Assembly (NCBI GenBank): GCA_947452675.1
Contig: CANGDL010000001.1
Location: 1 to 64,000, forward strand
DNA length: 64,000 nucleotides
Direction of reading: 5' to 3'
Source of the DNA: Microbacteriaceae bacterium
Lineage (GTDB): Bacteria; Actinomycetota; Actinomycetes; Actinomycetales; Microbacteriaceae
Shown here: positions 45,983 through 55,574 of the stretch, piece after piece
How the letters are laid out: the number at the start of each line of letters is the position of its first letter
Numbering within the stretch: the stretch's first letter is position 1
The notes under the pieces: model-generated
Databases searched by the model: none
What the model was told of the DNA's origin: nothing
What the model saw: only the letters and a program-made list of their open reading frames with translations
Made by a program: the position numbers and the translations under genes

Positions 45983-46897
45983 TTGAAGCGTCCAGGCCCA
46001 GCTAAGAAAGGCGATGTCAAGGGGCTTCCCAAAACCCCAGCATCTGTGACGCCGCTCGCGCCTAAGCGCGTGCAAAAAGTAGCTACGGCTAGGGTGAGGA
46101 ACAAGCCGGTTCGAGACTCTAAGCCGATTAAGGCTTCTAAAGCTGGAAAAGTCGGCTTATTTACAAAGCTGTCACCCGAGGCAAGGCGCTTTGTTGCGGC
46201 TTCGAGGCGTAGAAAAATTATTGCGCTTCTCATTTCAAGTTCCTTTGCATTGCTCACAATGTTGATTCTGGCAACCATGTTCACCCCGATGTTAGCCGTT
46301 GAAAATCTCGAAGTCACTGGAACGCATCGAATCGATCACGCGACCATCCTCAAGGCTCTAGGAAAGCAGGTTGGAGTGCCGTTGCCGATGGTGAATACGC
46401 ATGCCATCGCCGACAGCCTTGCACCTTTTGCGCTCGTCGATAGCTTTGCGGTCGTGAGCTTGCCTCCTCACACGCTCCGCATTGCAATCACCGAACGTCA
46501 ACCGATCTGCATAGTGACCGTCGCTGGCATTGACTACCTGTATGACCCTGCCGGAGTTCGGATCGGCACCGCGAGCCAATCAGATAATTACCCGAGGATC
46601 GCAATTGTCGGCGACCCGAGGGGGAGCGTAGAGTTTGGTGCCGCAATAGACGTCTTGCTGGCCCTCCCAGCGGATCTTCTCGGACAGATTGCCACTGTGG
46701 ATGCCAAGAGCAAGGATGATGTTTCTATGCGTCTTCGCGGGAACGCTGGGCAACGAATAGTTTGGGGTGATGGTTCACAATCGGTACTGAAATCCAAGGT
46801 GTTAGCGGCCCTGATAAAGAACCAGCAAAAGACCGATTATGTGACCTTCGATGTGTCTTCACCGACGGCCCCCGTGGTTCGCTACGGAAACTTTTAG
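45983..46897 (+). CDS. ftsQ: division protein FtsQ
   Basis: 304 aa from a TTG. A basic cytoplasmic tail of about 70 residues precedes one membrane helix near 76-98 (ALLISSSFALLTMLILATMF). The POTRA domain starts at VENLEVTGTHRIDHATILKAL, and the FtsQ beta domain includes ITERQPICIV. FtsQ joins the early and late division proteins, probably with the FtsL-like protein in this cluster. The TTG is the only plausible start near the end of murC. Confidence 0.92.
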   Translation: MKRPGPAKKGDVKGLPKTPASVTPLAPKRVQKVATARVRNKPVRDSKPIKASKAGKVGLFTKLSPEARRFVAASRRRKIIALLISSSFALLTMLILATMFTPMLAVENLEVTGTHRIDHATILKALGKQVGVPLPMVNTHAIADSLAPFALVDSFAVVSLPPHTLRIAITERQPICIVTVAGIDYLYDPAGVRIGTASQSDNYPRIAIVGDPRGSVEFGAAIDVLLALPADLLGQIATVDAKSKDDVSMRLRGNAGQRIVWGDGSQSVLKSKVLAALIKNQQKTDYVTFDVSSPTAPVVRYGNF

Positions 46898-46915
46898 ACA
46901 CGCCAAGCAACCTCC

Positions 46916-46927
46916 GACCTTAAGGTC
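46916..46927. promoter_or_regulatory. 12-bp palindrome upstream of ftsZ
   Basis: GACCTTAAGGTC is a perfect palindrome 19 bases after the ftsQ stop and about 70 bases upstream of a possible ftsZ -10. It could be an operator. No protein can be assigned from the sequence. Confidence 0.35.
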
Positions 46928-46994
46928 CAAAATACGTTTACTTTCTTCGCGCAGGAGAATAAATTCGCCGAACTATCAGCCTTTGGTTGAAGCT

Positions 46995-47039
46995 TAGGGT
47001 TATTCGATTGCCAAGCTCACTGAGCAGAAGCGGAGGAAT
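46995..47039 (+). promoter_or_regulatory. putative ftsZ promoter and RBS
   Basis: TAGGGT at 46995-47000 is a candidate -10 in the 145-base ftsQ-ftsZ gap. A leader of about 35 bases carries GGAGGA at 47032-47037 ahead of the ATG at 47043. The long gap by local standards suggests ftsZ has its own control. Confidence 0.4.
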
Positions 47040-47042
47040 ATC

Positions 47043-48284
47043 ATGGGTCTAAACCAGAACTATCTGGCAGTCATCAAGGTCGTTGGCGTTGGTGGCGGTG
47101 GCGTTAATGCGCTGAACCGAATGATTGACGCGGGTTTACGTGGCGTAGAGTTCGTCGCGATTAACACCGATGCTCAGGCGCTTCTTATGAGCGAAGCACA
47201 CGTGAAACTTGACATCGGCCGTGAGCTAACGCGAGGCCTCGGTGCAGGTGCAGACCCAGAAATCGGTCGCCGAGCCGCTGAAGATCACACAGACGAGATT
47301 GAGGCCGCGCTGAAGGGCGCGGATATGGTTTTCGTCACCGCTGGTGAAGGTGGCGGCACGGGAACCGGTGCGGCTCCAGTAGTCGCAAGAATTGCGAAGA
47401 ACCTAGAAGCCTTGACTGTCGGTGTCGTAACCCGACCATTTGGCTTCGAGGGCAAGCGCCGATCTCAGCAGGCAGACCAAGGAATCGACGTCCTTCGTGG
47501 CGAAGTGGATACCTTGATTGTGGTTCCAAACCAACGCTTGCTTGAGCTTGTGAATAAGTCTGTTTCGGTTGTAGAAGCCTTTGCGACGGCTGACGACGTT
47601 TTACGCGCCGGTGTTCAGGGCATCACTGACCTAATCACCACCCCGGGTCTCATCAACCTCGACTTTGCTGACGTCAAGTCGGTCATGAAGGGTGCGGGTT
47701 CGGCGCTAATGGGAATCGGTACAGCAAAGGGCGAAGACCGAGCAGTCCGCGCCGCCGAAATTGCTGTCTCAAGCCCACTTCTAGAAGCCAGCATCGATGG
47801 CGCACACGGCGTTTTGTTGCTCATCCAAGGTGCTTCTGATCTTGGATTGCACGAAATTGACGAAGCAGCTCGCCTGGTGCAGGAGGCGGTTAGCCCAGAG
47901 GCCAACATCATTTATGGCACGACAATCGACGACACGCTTGGTGATGAAGTTAGAATCACCGTCATCGCGGCTGGTTTTGATGGTGGGACACCGCAACCGC
48001 GCAAGGTCGAGCGCACTCCTTACTCGAACCCACTGAGCGCACCGGCTGCACCTGCAGCTCCTGCTGCCGCGTCATCATCGGCAGCTAACGGTTGGTTTAC
48101 TACTTCAAGTGAAGTTTCAAGCAACACGGCATCGGTGCCAGTTGTACCTGCAATCGAACCAGAGGAAGCCTCTCCGGCGTCTGAATCGGCTATCAGTAGC
48201 CTGTTCTCGCCATCAACTCCTAAACCTCAAACCGAGGATGGAACCTTTGGCGACGATCTGGATATCCCTGACTTCCTGAAGTAA
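47043..48284 (+). CDS. ftsZ: cell-division tubulin FtsZ
   Basis: 413 aa. [17 protein letters not shown], the tubulin signature GGGTGTG at 103-109, NTDAQAL and the catalytic T7 loop [11 protein letters not shown] near 207 are intact. Residues 315-395 are a linker with Ala/Pro and Ser runs. The C-terminal peptide [10 protein letters not shown] is the conserved tail that binds SepF (and other partners) in actinobacteria, which lack FtsA. sepF lies just downstream. Confidence 0.98.
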   Translation: MGLNQNYLAVIKVVGVGGGGVNALNRMIDAGLRGVEFVAINTDAQALLMSEAHVKLDIGRELTRGLGAGADPEIGRRAAEDHTDEIEAALKGADMVFVTAGEGGGTGTGAAPVVARIAKNLEALTVGVVTRPFGFEGKRRSQQADQGIDVLRGEVDTLIVVPNQRLLELVNKSVSVVEAFATADDVLRAGVQGITDLITTPGLINLDFADVKSVMKGAGSALMGIGTAKGEDRAVRAAEIAVSSPLLEASIDGAHGVLLLIQGASDLGLHEIDEAARLVQEAVSPEANIIYGTTIDDTLGDEVRITVIAAGFDGGTPQPRKVERTPYSNPLSAPAAPAAPAAASSSAANGWFTTSSEVSSNTASVPVVPAIEPEEASPASESAISSLFSPSTPKPQTEDGTFGDDLDIPDFLK

Positions 48285-48290
48285 TCGCGC

Positions 48291-48974
48291 GTGTCTTTAG
48301 CTGAGCGCCTGGCTGATGCCCAGCAGAGGATCTCTGCTGCGGCCGCTTCAGCAAACCGAGAGCCTGGGGCAATTCAACTTATCGTTGTAACAAAGAATCA
48401 CCCGACTCAACTAGTTTTTGATTTACTGGACCTCGGCGTTCGCGATTTTGGTGAAAACCGTGACCAAGAGGCCTCCCCAAAGGCTGTTGAGGTCCGATCG
48501 GTTACGAAGATTGAACATCGCTGGCACTTCATCGGTCAGTTGCAGAGCAACAAGGTAAAGTCCGTAATATCCTATGCAAGTTCGATTCACTCGCTCGATC
48601 GCCAGTCGCTCCTCGACGCGCTGGGTAAAGCCACCACCGAACGAGAACAACCCCTCGATGTGTTCATTCAACTAAACCTCACGGATGACCCTGGACGCGG
48701 GGGAATCCAACCCGTTGATCTCTTGCCTTTTGCCGAAAGTGTGCTTGCACATCCGGGTTTGAGGTTGGTTGGGGTTATGGGTGTTGCATCACTCGACAAT
48801 GAGCTGGAGCGCGATTTCAGCGCCATCCAAAAGGCAAGCGAAAGCATTAGAACTGTAGCTCCCGACGCGCAGCTTATTTCTGCCGGAATGTCGGAGGATT
48901 TCGAAACGGCCATTGCCTATGGTGCGACACACTTGCGCATTGGTAGCGCAATCACGGGAAAACGTCAGTACTAG
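48291..48974 (+). CDS. YggS-family PLP-binding protein
   Basis: 227 aa from a GTG six bases after ftsZ. The fold-III PLP barrel is indicated by IVVTKNHPTQLVFDLLDLGVRDFGENR (PLP Lys in TKNHP), WHFIGQLQSNKV and LSAGMSEDFETAIAYGATHLRIGSAI-type end motifs. PLPBP/YggS proteins keep PLP homeostasis and have no known catalysis. The usual actinobacterial order is ftsZ-pgeF-yggS-sepF; no pgeF-like gene lies between here. Confidence 0.92.
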   Translation: MSLAERLADAQQRISAAAASANREPGAIQLIVVTKNHPTQLVFDLLDLGVRDFGENRDQEASPKAVEVRSVTKIEHRWHFIGQLQSNKVKSVISYASSIHSLDRQSLLDALGKATTEREQPLDVFIQLNLTDDPGRGGIQPVDLLPFAESVLAHPGLRLVGVMGVASLDNELERDFSAIQKASESIRTVAPDAQLISAGMSEDFETAIAYGATHLRIGSAITGKRQY

Positions 48975-49014
48975 CCATATTCTGGGGATGTAACAATCCT
49001 CAGGAGGATAAATC

Positions 49015-49446
49015 ATGGCTGGAATTATTTCGCAGGTAACCGGTTGGCTAGGCCTATCCGATGAAGTTGAAGCGGTGCCTTCACGCCCAGCGACTTCAAC
49101 CGTTGGCGAGCAGCGTCCGGCTGCACGCGTGACCCAGATGCGCCCGCGTCGCGGCACTTCAGATGTGAACGAGATTTACACCATCGAGCCACGCAGCTAT
49201 GAGGACGCCAAGGAGGTTGCGGCCAACTACCGCCTCGGTATCCCAGTAATCGTAAACATGGGCGACATGTCAGAGGTTGACTCACGCCGCATGCTCGACT
49301 TCATGCTTGGTCTTAAGGAAGGCCTTGAAGGGCACATGAAGCGTGTGACTCTAAAGGTTTACCTTCTCACCCCGAACCACGTTGCTGTAAACAATGAAGA
49401 CGATGAAGACGGCGAAGCTGCCGACGATCTTCTAGTTCGTCCGTAA
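49015..49446 (+). CDS. sepF: division protein SepF
   Basis: 143 aa with AGGAGG upstream. The N-terminal amphipathic segment AGIISQVTGWLGLSD can lie on the membrane. The globular part from about 55 (EIYTIEPRSYEDAKEVAANYR) ends VAVNNEDDEDGE. SepF links FtsZ tails to the membrane in bacteria without FtsA. The linker between these parts is basic and Pro/Arg-rich. Confidence 0.94.
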   Translation: MAGIISQVTGWLGLSDEVEAVPSRPATSTVGEQRPAARVTQMRPRRGTSDVNEIYTIEPRSYEDAKEVAANYRLGIPVIVNMGDMSEVDSRRMLDFMLGLKEGLEGHMKRVTLKVYLLTPNHVAVNNEDDEDGEAADDLLVRP

Positions 49447-49464
49447 TTTAGGGTTTCGAAAGGC

Positions 49465-49752
49465 ATGGGCCTGATTGCGCTAGTTCTTTACTGGCTGCTT
49501 CAGGTCTATTTCTTTGCCCTTGTCGCCCGCTTCATCATCGATTTGATTCTGTCTCTTAATCGAGGCTGGCGACCAACTGGCATCCTCGTCATTATCGTGG
49601 AATCGGTCTACACAGTCACAGATCCACCACTGAAATTGGTGCGAAAAATAGTTCCACCATTGCGACTTGGTTCGATTCAGTTGGATTTTGGCTGGACAAT
49701 TCTGGTGGCTGCAATTTTCTTTGTGCAAAACCTGGTCCGTGCACTAATTTGA
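49465..49752 (+). CDS. YggT-family membrane protein
   Basis: 95 aa with two hydrophobic segments (about 4-30 and 75-95) flanking DPPLKLVRKIVPPLRLG, the YggT repeat-like motif. It is in the standard sepF-yggT-divIVA order. Function is not established; linkage to the division cluster suggests an envelope role. Confidence 0.9.
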   Translation: MGLIALVLYWLLQVYFFALVARFIIDLILSLNRGWRPTGILVIIVESVYTVTDPPLKLVRKIVPPLRLGSIQLDFGWTILVAAIFFVQNLVRALI

Positions 49753-49822
49753 TGCATTGCGGTTCTGAACAGGTTCCGCTACAAGTTAGCGCGTTTTGCG
49801 CGCCTAGGGTAACCTTTTAGAC

Positions 49823-50542
49823 ATGCCTTTAACACCCGAAGATGTAGTAAATAAGCGGTTTCAGCCCACCAAGTTTCGCGAGGGCTATGACCAGGATGAA
49901 GTCGACGACTTTCTTGATGAGATAGTTGTCGAGCTGCGCCGCCTCGGCCAAGAAAACGAAGATCTTCGTCAGCGACTGCTGGCATCAGAGTCTCGAATCG
50001 CCGAACTTCAGCGCAGTGGCGCGGGTCTAGCCGATCAACTCAACAACCCAACCGCCGAGTCGGCCTTGAGCCCAATCGTATCCAACGCCCCGAGCGCTTT
50101 CCCAGAGGCAACTCAGGACCCTTCAACTCTTGACTCAAACAACACCAATAACTTGCTCCAGTTGGCGCGAAAGCTTCACGAAGAGCACGTTCGCGATGGC
50201 CTTGCCAAGCGCGATGCACTCATCGCAGAAGGTCACGCAACCGCGGCACGCGTTGTCCGTGAGGCCGAAGCTCAGCAGCGAGCAGACATGAGCCGCCTAG
50301 AACAAGAAAAGGCCCTCATCGAGCACAGCATTCAGGAGCTGCGCAGTTTCGAGCGAGAGTACCGAATGAAGCTGAAGAGCTACATCGAGAGCCAACTCGA
50401 GGAGTTGGAGCACTCAGACGCTCCAACCACCAACACCGGTTCGACTCCAGCGATTGAGCAGAATGTATTCAATCCGAGCTACACAGCAGAGCCGGCTGCG
50501 CCGAGCAACCCATTCTCGGGTGACTTTGGTTTTGGCAACTAA
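49823..50542 (+). CDS. divIVA: polar growth organiser DivIVA/Wag31
   Basis: 239 aa. The N-terminal DivIVA domain PLTPEDVVNKRFQPTKFREGYDQDEVDDFLDEI binds membrane at negative curvature and heads a coiled coil. A Pro/Ser/Asn/Thr linker (about 80-115) separates it from a long second coil (about 115-195, with EAEAQQRADMSRLEQEKALI). The C-terminal tail is Gly/Pro/Asn-rich. The protein marks poles and septa and recruits wall synthesis in actinobacteria. TAGGGT at 49805-49810 lies 12 bases before the ATG, a possible near-leaderless promoter. Confidence 0.94.
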   Translation: MPLTPEDVVNKRFQPTKFREGYDQDEVDDFLDEIVVELRRLGQENEDLRQRLLASESRIAELQRSGAGLADQLNNPTAESALSPIVSNAPSAFPEATQDPSTLDSNNTNNLLQLARKLHEEHVRDGLAKRDALIAEGHATAARVVREAEAQQRADMSRLEQEKALIEHSIQELRSFEREYRMKLKSYIESQLEELEHSDAPTTNTGSTPAIEQNVFNPSYTAEPAAPSNPFSGDFGFGN

Positions 50543-51041
50543 GAACTCAAAACGCGCTCGACTATTCGGTTTCTTGCTAACCGCTTGGTTCGTCATTGCG
50601 ATCGACCAATTCACCAAGTTTTGGGCAATCGAAAGCCTGCATCCTGGTGTGGCTAAGCCGCTTGTCGGCGACCTGGTCAGGCTTGTCTTGGTCTACAACG
50701 ATTCAGCTGCCTTTTCGATTGGCTACGGCGTGACTTGGATTTTTGCAATCGTTTCGACTCTTGCGACCCTAGCGATCCTCTGGTTCGCGCCGAAACTAGA
50801 AACTGTAGGCTGGTCAGTGGCTGGTGGCTTGGCTCTTGGCGGAGTTGTCGGCAATCTCATCGATCGCCTTACTCGTCCTCCTGGCTTTGGTCAGGGGCAG
50901 GTCGTAGATTTCATCTCGATCCCGCTTAACTTCCCAATTTTTAACGTTGCCGACATGGCCATCGTTTCGGTGGCAGTGATTGTCGTTCTTCGAATCATGA
51001 GCGGTACTGCACTCGGAAAATCTCCAAGCAAGAACGTATGA
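50520..51041 (+). CDS. lspA: lipoprotein signal peptidase LspA
   Basis: 173 aa from a GTG at 50520 overlapping the end of divIVA; TTG at 50532 is an alternative, and the track start at 50454 would give an implausible soluble extension. Four membrane segments; catalytic Asp pair in NDSAAFSIG and FNVADMAI, plus GNLIDRL. It cleaves the signal peptide of prolipoproteins such as CtaC encoded downstream. The rluD-like ATG overlaps its stop. Confidence 0.9.
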   Translation: MTLVLATKNSKRARLFGFLLTAWFVIAIDQFTKFWAIESLHPGVAKPLVGDLVRLVLVYNDSAAFSIGYGVTWIFAIVSTLATLAILWFAPKLETVGWSVAGGLALGGVVGNLIDRLTRPPGFGQGQVVDFISIPLNFPIFNVADMAIVSVAVIVVLRIMSGTALGKSPSKNV

Positions 51042-51964
51042 GCGAATCTCGAATACTCCCGGTTCCTGAGGGGCTTGCCGGCGAGCGTGTGGATGCTGGT
51101 TTAGCTAAGTTGCTGGGGCTCTCACGCTCTGTATGTGCTGAAATGATCACCGATGGTTTGGTCTCACAAAACGGAAAAATCGTTTCAAAGTCTGATCGAT
51201 TAATGCACGATTCCTATCTCGAGGTCACTCTTCCCGAACCAAAAAACCGTCTCGAAATCGTTCCCGTTGAGGTCGCTGATTTCAAAATCATTTACCAGGA
51301 TGAAGACATCATCGTCATTGATAAGCCTGCTGGTGTTGCCTCGCATCCATCAGTTGGCTGGGATGGGCCAACGGTGCCCGGTGCACTTCTTGCCCTTGGC
51401 ATCCAAATTGCCACTTCGGGAGCCCAGGAGCGCCAAGGAATCGTTCAGCGGCTTGATGTTGGAACCAGCGGCCTGATGACGCTTGCGAAGTCAGAAGTCG
51501 CTTACTCGCGCCTCAAGCAGGCGTTTCGCGATCGCACGGTTCACAAGGTTTATCATGCCGTCATCCAAGGATTGGCTGATCCTTTGGCCGGCACCTTCGA
51601 TGCTCCCATCGGGCGCCACCCAAAGGCCGAATTCAAATTTGCGGTGATGAACGATGGCAAACATTCGGTGACACACTACGAAACGTTGGAGGCTTTTCCA
51701 TCGGCGTCACTAGTCGAGGTGGTTCTTGAGACGGGGCGCACGCATCAAATCCGAGTCCATTTCTCGGCATTCCGTCACCCGCTGGTTGGTGACACCATGT
51801 ATGGGGCAGACCCAAAGCTAGCGGTTAAGGTAAATCTTGACCGCCAGTGGTTGCATGCCAAGAAGCTGAGTTTCATCCATCCAACAAAAGGCGAAAGCGT
51901 CGAATTCGAGAGCGAATATCCAACTGATTTGGTTAAGGCGCTCGACATACTGCGAGGCTACTAA
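51038..51964 (+). CDS. RluD-type pseudouridine synthase
   Basis: 308 aa. S4 domain about 14-70 (GERVDAGLAKLLGLSRS), catalytic domain with VQRLDVGTSGLM holding the catalytic Asp and VEVVLETGRTHQIRVH near 230. The motif has Gln in place of the usual His before RLD. It isomerises uridine in rRNA, most likely helix 69 of 23S. Coupled to lspA as in most Gram-positives. Confidence 0.9.
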   Translation: MSESRILPVPEGLAGERVDAGLAKLLGLSRSVCAEMITDGLVSQNGKIVSKSDRLMHDSYLEVTLPEPKNRLEIVPVEVADFKIIYQDEDIIVIDKPAGVASHPSVGWDGPTVPGALLALGIQIATSGAQERQGIVQRLDVGTSGLMTLAKSEVAYSRLKQAFRDRTVHKVYHAVIQGLADPLAGTFDAPIGRHPKAEFKFAVMNDGKHSVTHYETLEAFPSASLVEVVLETGRTHQIRVHFSAFRHPLVGDTMYGADPKLAVKVNLDRQWLHAKKLSFIHPTKGESVEFESEYPTDLVKALDILRGY

Positions 51965-52021
51965 GCGCGACCCAATTCTTGGGTTACAGTTGCCATCCGG
52001 CAGTGAGAAAAAGGAGGATAA

Positions 52022-55000
52022 ATGAGCACCGAAAAAGACTCATTCGTCCACCTCCACGTACACACCGAATATTCGATGCTCGATGGTGCGGCTCGCATCA
52101 AACCGCTAATCAATGAAGTTGCAGCACAAGGCATGCCTGCAATCGGAATCAGCGACCACGGCAACAACCACGGCGCCTTTGATTTTTACAAGACGGCCAA
52201 GTCTTCGGGCGTAAAGCCAATCATCGGCATAGAGGCGTACCTTTCACCCGGAACGGCCCGCCAGGATAGAACGCGCGTTCGCTGGGGCAACGGAGGAGAT
52301 GTCGACGGAGACGTTTCAGGTGGTGGCGCCTACACTCACATGACCATGTTCGCTGAGAACACCCCGGGCATGTACAACCTTTTCCGCATGTCATCTAAGG
52401 CATGGTTGGACGGTTATTACTTCAAACCTCGAATGGACCGCGAGCTCTTAAATACTTACGGCAAGGGCATCATCGCGACTACCGGTTGCGTGTCTGGCGA
52501 AGTGCAAACCAGACTCCGCCTAGGTCAGTATGAAGAGGCTAGAAAGGCAGCCGCCGAATTCCAGGATATTTTCGGCAAAGAGAATTACTTTGCCGAGATC
52601 ATGGATCACGGGATTGACATTGAGCGTCGAACCATGAGCGACTTAATTCGCCTTGCCAAAGACCTTGACATGCCGCTTTTAGCGACAAATGATCTCCATT
52701 ACACGCACGCGTCCGATGCCGTCGCTCACGAGGCTCTCCTCTGCGTTCAATCGGGTTCAACCTTGATGGACCCAAACCGTTTCAAGTTTGAAGGAACTGA
52801 GTTTTATCTAAAGTCAGCCAAACAGATGCGTGAGATTTTCTCCGACCATCCCGAAGCTTGCGATAACACGCTTCTTATCGCCGAGCGATGCAACGTTGAG
52901 TTTGTGGAACGCGAGCTTATGCCGCGTTTTCCAGTGCCAGAAGGCCATACAGAGGCATCATGGTTTGAGCAGGAAGTTGCTGCAGGCATGGACCGCCGAT
53001 ACAAGGGGCAAATCCCCGAGGCGCAGGCGAAACAGGTTTCTTATGAGGTTGAAGTCATCAAGCAGATGGGCTTCCCAGGTTACTTCCTTGTAGTTGCTGA
53101 CTTTATCGCCTGGGCGCGGGCACAGGGAATCCGCGTGGGCCCTGGTCGTGGTTCGGCAGCTGGATCAATCGTTGCCTACGCGCTTGGAATCACCGAGCTT
53201 GACCCGGTAAAGCATGGTCTAATCTTCGAGCGCTTCCTAAACCCAGAGCGCGTTTCAATGCCAGATATCGATGTCGACTTTGATGACCGTCGTCGTGGTG
53301 AAGTGATTCGCTACGTTTCAGACAAGTATGGTGACGATCGTGTCGCGCAGATTGTGACTTTTGGAACCATCAAGGCAAAACAGGCACTCAAGGATGCCGG
53401 TCGAGTTTTAGCAATGCCGTATTCGGTGGGGGAGAAGCTCACAAAAGCAATGCCTCCGATGGTTTTAGGGCGCGATATTGCTCTCAATGACATGATCGAC
53501 AAGACCTCGGAGCGCTATAAAGAAGCGCAGGATTTCCGCGATCTGATTGAAGGTGACGACGATTCTGCGAAGGTGTTCGAACTCGCCCAAGGGCTAGAGA
53601 ACCTCAAGCGTCAGTGGGGTGTGCACGCGGCAGGTGTGATCATGTCGGCCGAGCCTCTTCTCGATGTAATCCCGATTATGAAGCGCGAAGATGATGGCGT
53701 AATCATCACTCAGTTCGATCAACCGCCTTGTGAAAAACTCGGCTTGTTGAAGATGGACTTCTTGGGGCTACGAAACCTCACTGTCCTTGATGACACGCTT
53801 GCGAACATCAAGTCGAACCGCGGCGAAACGGTTGTGCTTGAAGAGCTCGATCTCGATTCCGACCAGGCAACTTTCGATTTGCTTTCTAGGGGAGACACAT
53901 TAGGCGTATTCCAGCTCGATGGAACCGCGATGCGTTCTTTGCTTCGCCTGTTGAAACCAAGTCTGTTCGAGCATATTTCAGCTGTTATTGCTCTCTACCG
54001 CCCAGGCCCGATGGGCATGAACTCTCACACGAACTATGCGCTTCGAAAAAACGGTCTTCAAGAAGTGGACTCTGTTCACCCCGAATTGTCGGAGTCGCTT
54101 TCGGAAGTCTTGGACCCAACCTATGGGCTTATCGTTTATCAGGAGCAGGTGATGGCAGCCGCGCAGAAGGCCGCTGGCTTCACCCTTGGTAAGGCGGATT
54201 TGCTTCGCCGAGCGATGGGTAAGAAAAATAAGGAAGAGCTGGACAAGCAATACGAGGGCTTCTCGGATGGCATGAAGGCAAACGATTACTCAGAGGAAGC
54301 CATCAAGGCACTCTGGGATACGCTGCTGCCATTTGCCGACTACGCATTCAACCGTGCACACTCTGCAGCCTACGGAGTGCTTTCATACTGGACTGCTTAC
54401 CTCAAAGCCAACTATCCGGCCGAGTATATGGCTGCCTTGTTGACCTCGGTAGGAGATTCGAAGGACAAGCTTGGGCTCTACTTGAGCGAATGTCGCCGCA
54501 TGGGAATCAATGTTTTAGCCCCAGATGTGAATGAATCTATTGCAGCATTCTCTGCTGTCGGCATGGACATCCGATTTGGGCTTGGTGCGGTTCGAAATGT
54601 AGGCCTCAACGTGGTTGAGGGAATCGCCTCTGCTCGTCAAGAAAAGGGTAGATTCACTACCTTCCATGACTTCCTGCGCAAAGTACCATCCGTGGTTTGT
54701 AGCAAACGTGTCATAGAATCGTTGATCAAGGCCGGCGCCTTCGACACGCTAGGCAACACCCGTCGCGCACTAGTTGAGATTCACGAGGAAGCTGTCGACG
54801 AGCAAGCCTCGTTGAAAAAGAATGAGGCAGTTGGTCAAGTTGACCTTTTCGGCTCACTTTTCGATTCTGACCCAGCCGTTGGCGACACTTTCGGCGGATC
54901 TGTTCCTGATCGTCCCGAGTGGCCAAAGAAAGAGAAGCTTGCCTATGAGCGAGACATGCTCGGCTTGTATGTCAGCGACCACCCCCTAGCTGGCCGTGAA

Positions 55001-55558
55001 GCCCAACTAGCTCGTCATGGACAAATGACGATTTCTGACCTCCAGGCAAGCGAAACTATTGCAGATGGCGAAACGGTGACTATCGCTGGATTAGTCACCT
55101 CGGTTCAACATCGAGTTGCACGAGCATCGGGAAACCCATATGGTGCAGTAACTCTCGAAGACTTCGAGGGCGAGCTCAACGTGATGCTAATGGGCAAAAC
55201 TTATCAAGAGTATGGTCGCAACCTTGAAGCCGATCAGGTGGTTGTAATTCGGGGCCGCGTGAGCCAACGAGACGATGGCAAGAGCCTCAATGCTTATTCG
55301 ATTGAGACCATTGAAGGCGGCGGCGATGGCCCGAGTGGTCCGTTAATGCTCAAGCTTCAAGAAGCAGAGGCGACCCGCGAGGTATTGGAAGAGCTCGACC
55401 GAATTTTGCGCACGAATTCTGGCACGGATGAAGTTCAGGTTCGTTTAATTAGCGGTGAACAGGAGCGACTCTTCAAGCTCCAACCGACGGTAAGAATCAG
55501 CAGTGAACTTATTGGTGAGTTAAAGGTGCTCCTTGGCGCCTCGTGCTTGAGCGCCTAA
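52022..55558 (+). CDS. dnaE: DNA polymerase III alpha subunit
   Basis: 1178 aa with AAAGGAGG upstream. N-terminal PHP domain begins VHLHVHTEYSMLDGAARI, with His and Asp metal ligands kept (GISDHGNNHG). Palm Asp residues lie in PDIDVDFDDRRR near 414-425. The fingers and tau-binding segments follow. An OB-fold near 1000-1070 (VTIAGLVTSV) is typical. This is the DnaE1-type replicative enzyme. It ends 15 bases from the convergent flavin reductase-like gene. Confidence 0.97.
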   Translation: MSTEKDSFVHLHVHTEYSMLDGAARIKPLINEVAAQGMPAIGISDHGNNHGAFDFYKTAKSSGVKPIIGIEAYLSPGTARQDRTRVRWGNGGDVDGDVSGGGAYTHMTMFAENTPGMYNLFRMSSKAWLDGYYFKPRMDRELLNTYGKGIIATTGCVSGEVQTRLRLGQYEEARKAAAEFQDIFGKENYFAEIMDHGIDIERRTMSDLIRLAKDLDMPLLATNDLHYTHASDAVAHEALLCVQSGSTLMDPNRFKFEGTEFYLKSAKQMREIFSDHPEACDNTLLIAERCNVEFVERELMPRFPVPEGHTEASWFEQEVAAGMDRRYKGQIPEAQAKQVSYEVEVIKQMGFPGYFLVVADFIAWARAQGIRVGPGRGSAAGSIVAYALGITELDPVKHGLIFERFLNPERVSMPDIDVDFDDRRRGEVIRYVSDKYGDDRVAQIVTFGTIKAKQALKDAGRVLAMPYSVGEKLTKAMPPMVLGRDIALNDMIDKTSERYKEAQDFRDLIEGDDDSAKVFELAQGLENLKRQWGVHAAGVIMSAEPLLDVIPIMKREDDGVIITQFDQPPCEKLGLLKMDFLGLRNLTVLDDTLANIKSNRGETVVLEELDLDSDQATFDLLSRGDTLGVFQLDGTAMRSLLRLLKPSLFEHISAVIALYRPGPMGMNSHTNYALRKNGLQEVDSVHPELSESLSEVLDPTYGLIVYQEQVMAAAQKAAGFTLGKADLLRRAMGKKNKEELDKQYEGFSDGMKANDYSEEAIKALWDTLLPFADYAFNRAHSAAYGVLSYWTAYLKANYPAEYMAALLTSVGDSKDKLGLYLSECRRMGINVLAPDVNESIAAFSAVGMDIRFGLGAVRNVGLNVVEGIASARQEKGRFTTFHDFLRKVPSVVCSKRVIESLIKAGAFDTLGNTRRALVEIHEEAVDEQASLKKNEAVGQVDLFGSLFDSDPAVGDTFGGSVPDRPEWPKKEKLAYERDMLGLYVSDHPLAGREAQLARHGQMTISDLQASETIADGETVTIAGLVTSVQHRVARASGNPYGAVTLEDFEGELNVMLMGKTYQEYGRNLEADQVVVIRGRVSQRDDGKSLNAYSIETIEGGGDGPSGPLMLKLQEAEATREVLEELDRILRTNSGTDEVQVRLISGEQERLFKLQPTVRISSELIGELKVLLGASCLSA

Positions 55559-55562
55559 ACGC

Positions 55563-55574
55563 AGCGGATCCGCT
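55563..55574. terminator. short palindrome in the convergent dnaE gap
   Basis: AGCGGATCCGCT sits in the 15-base gap between dnaE and the minus-strand gene. It could be a weak bidirectional stop. With a 4-bp stem and GATC loop it is weak and has no T-run. Confidence 0.3.

Noticed and set aside
50454-50519. Long N-terminal extension of LspA
   Set aside because: It lies wholly within the divIVA tail and adds a basic soluble segment that LspA proteins lack.
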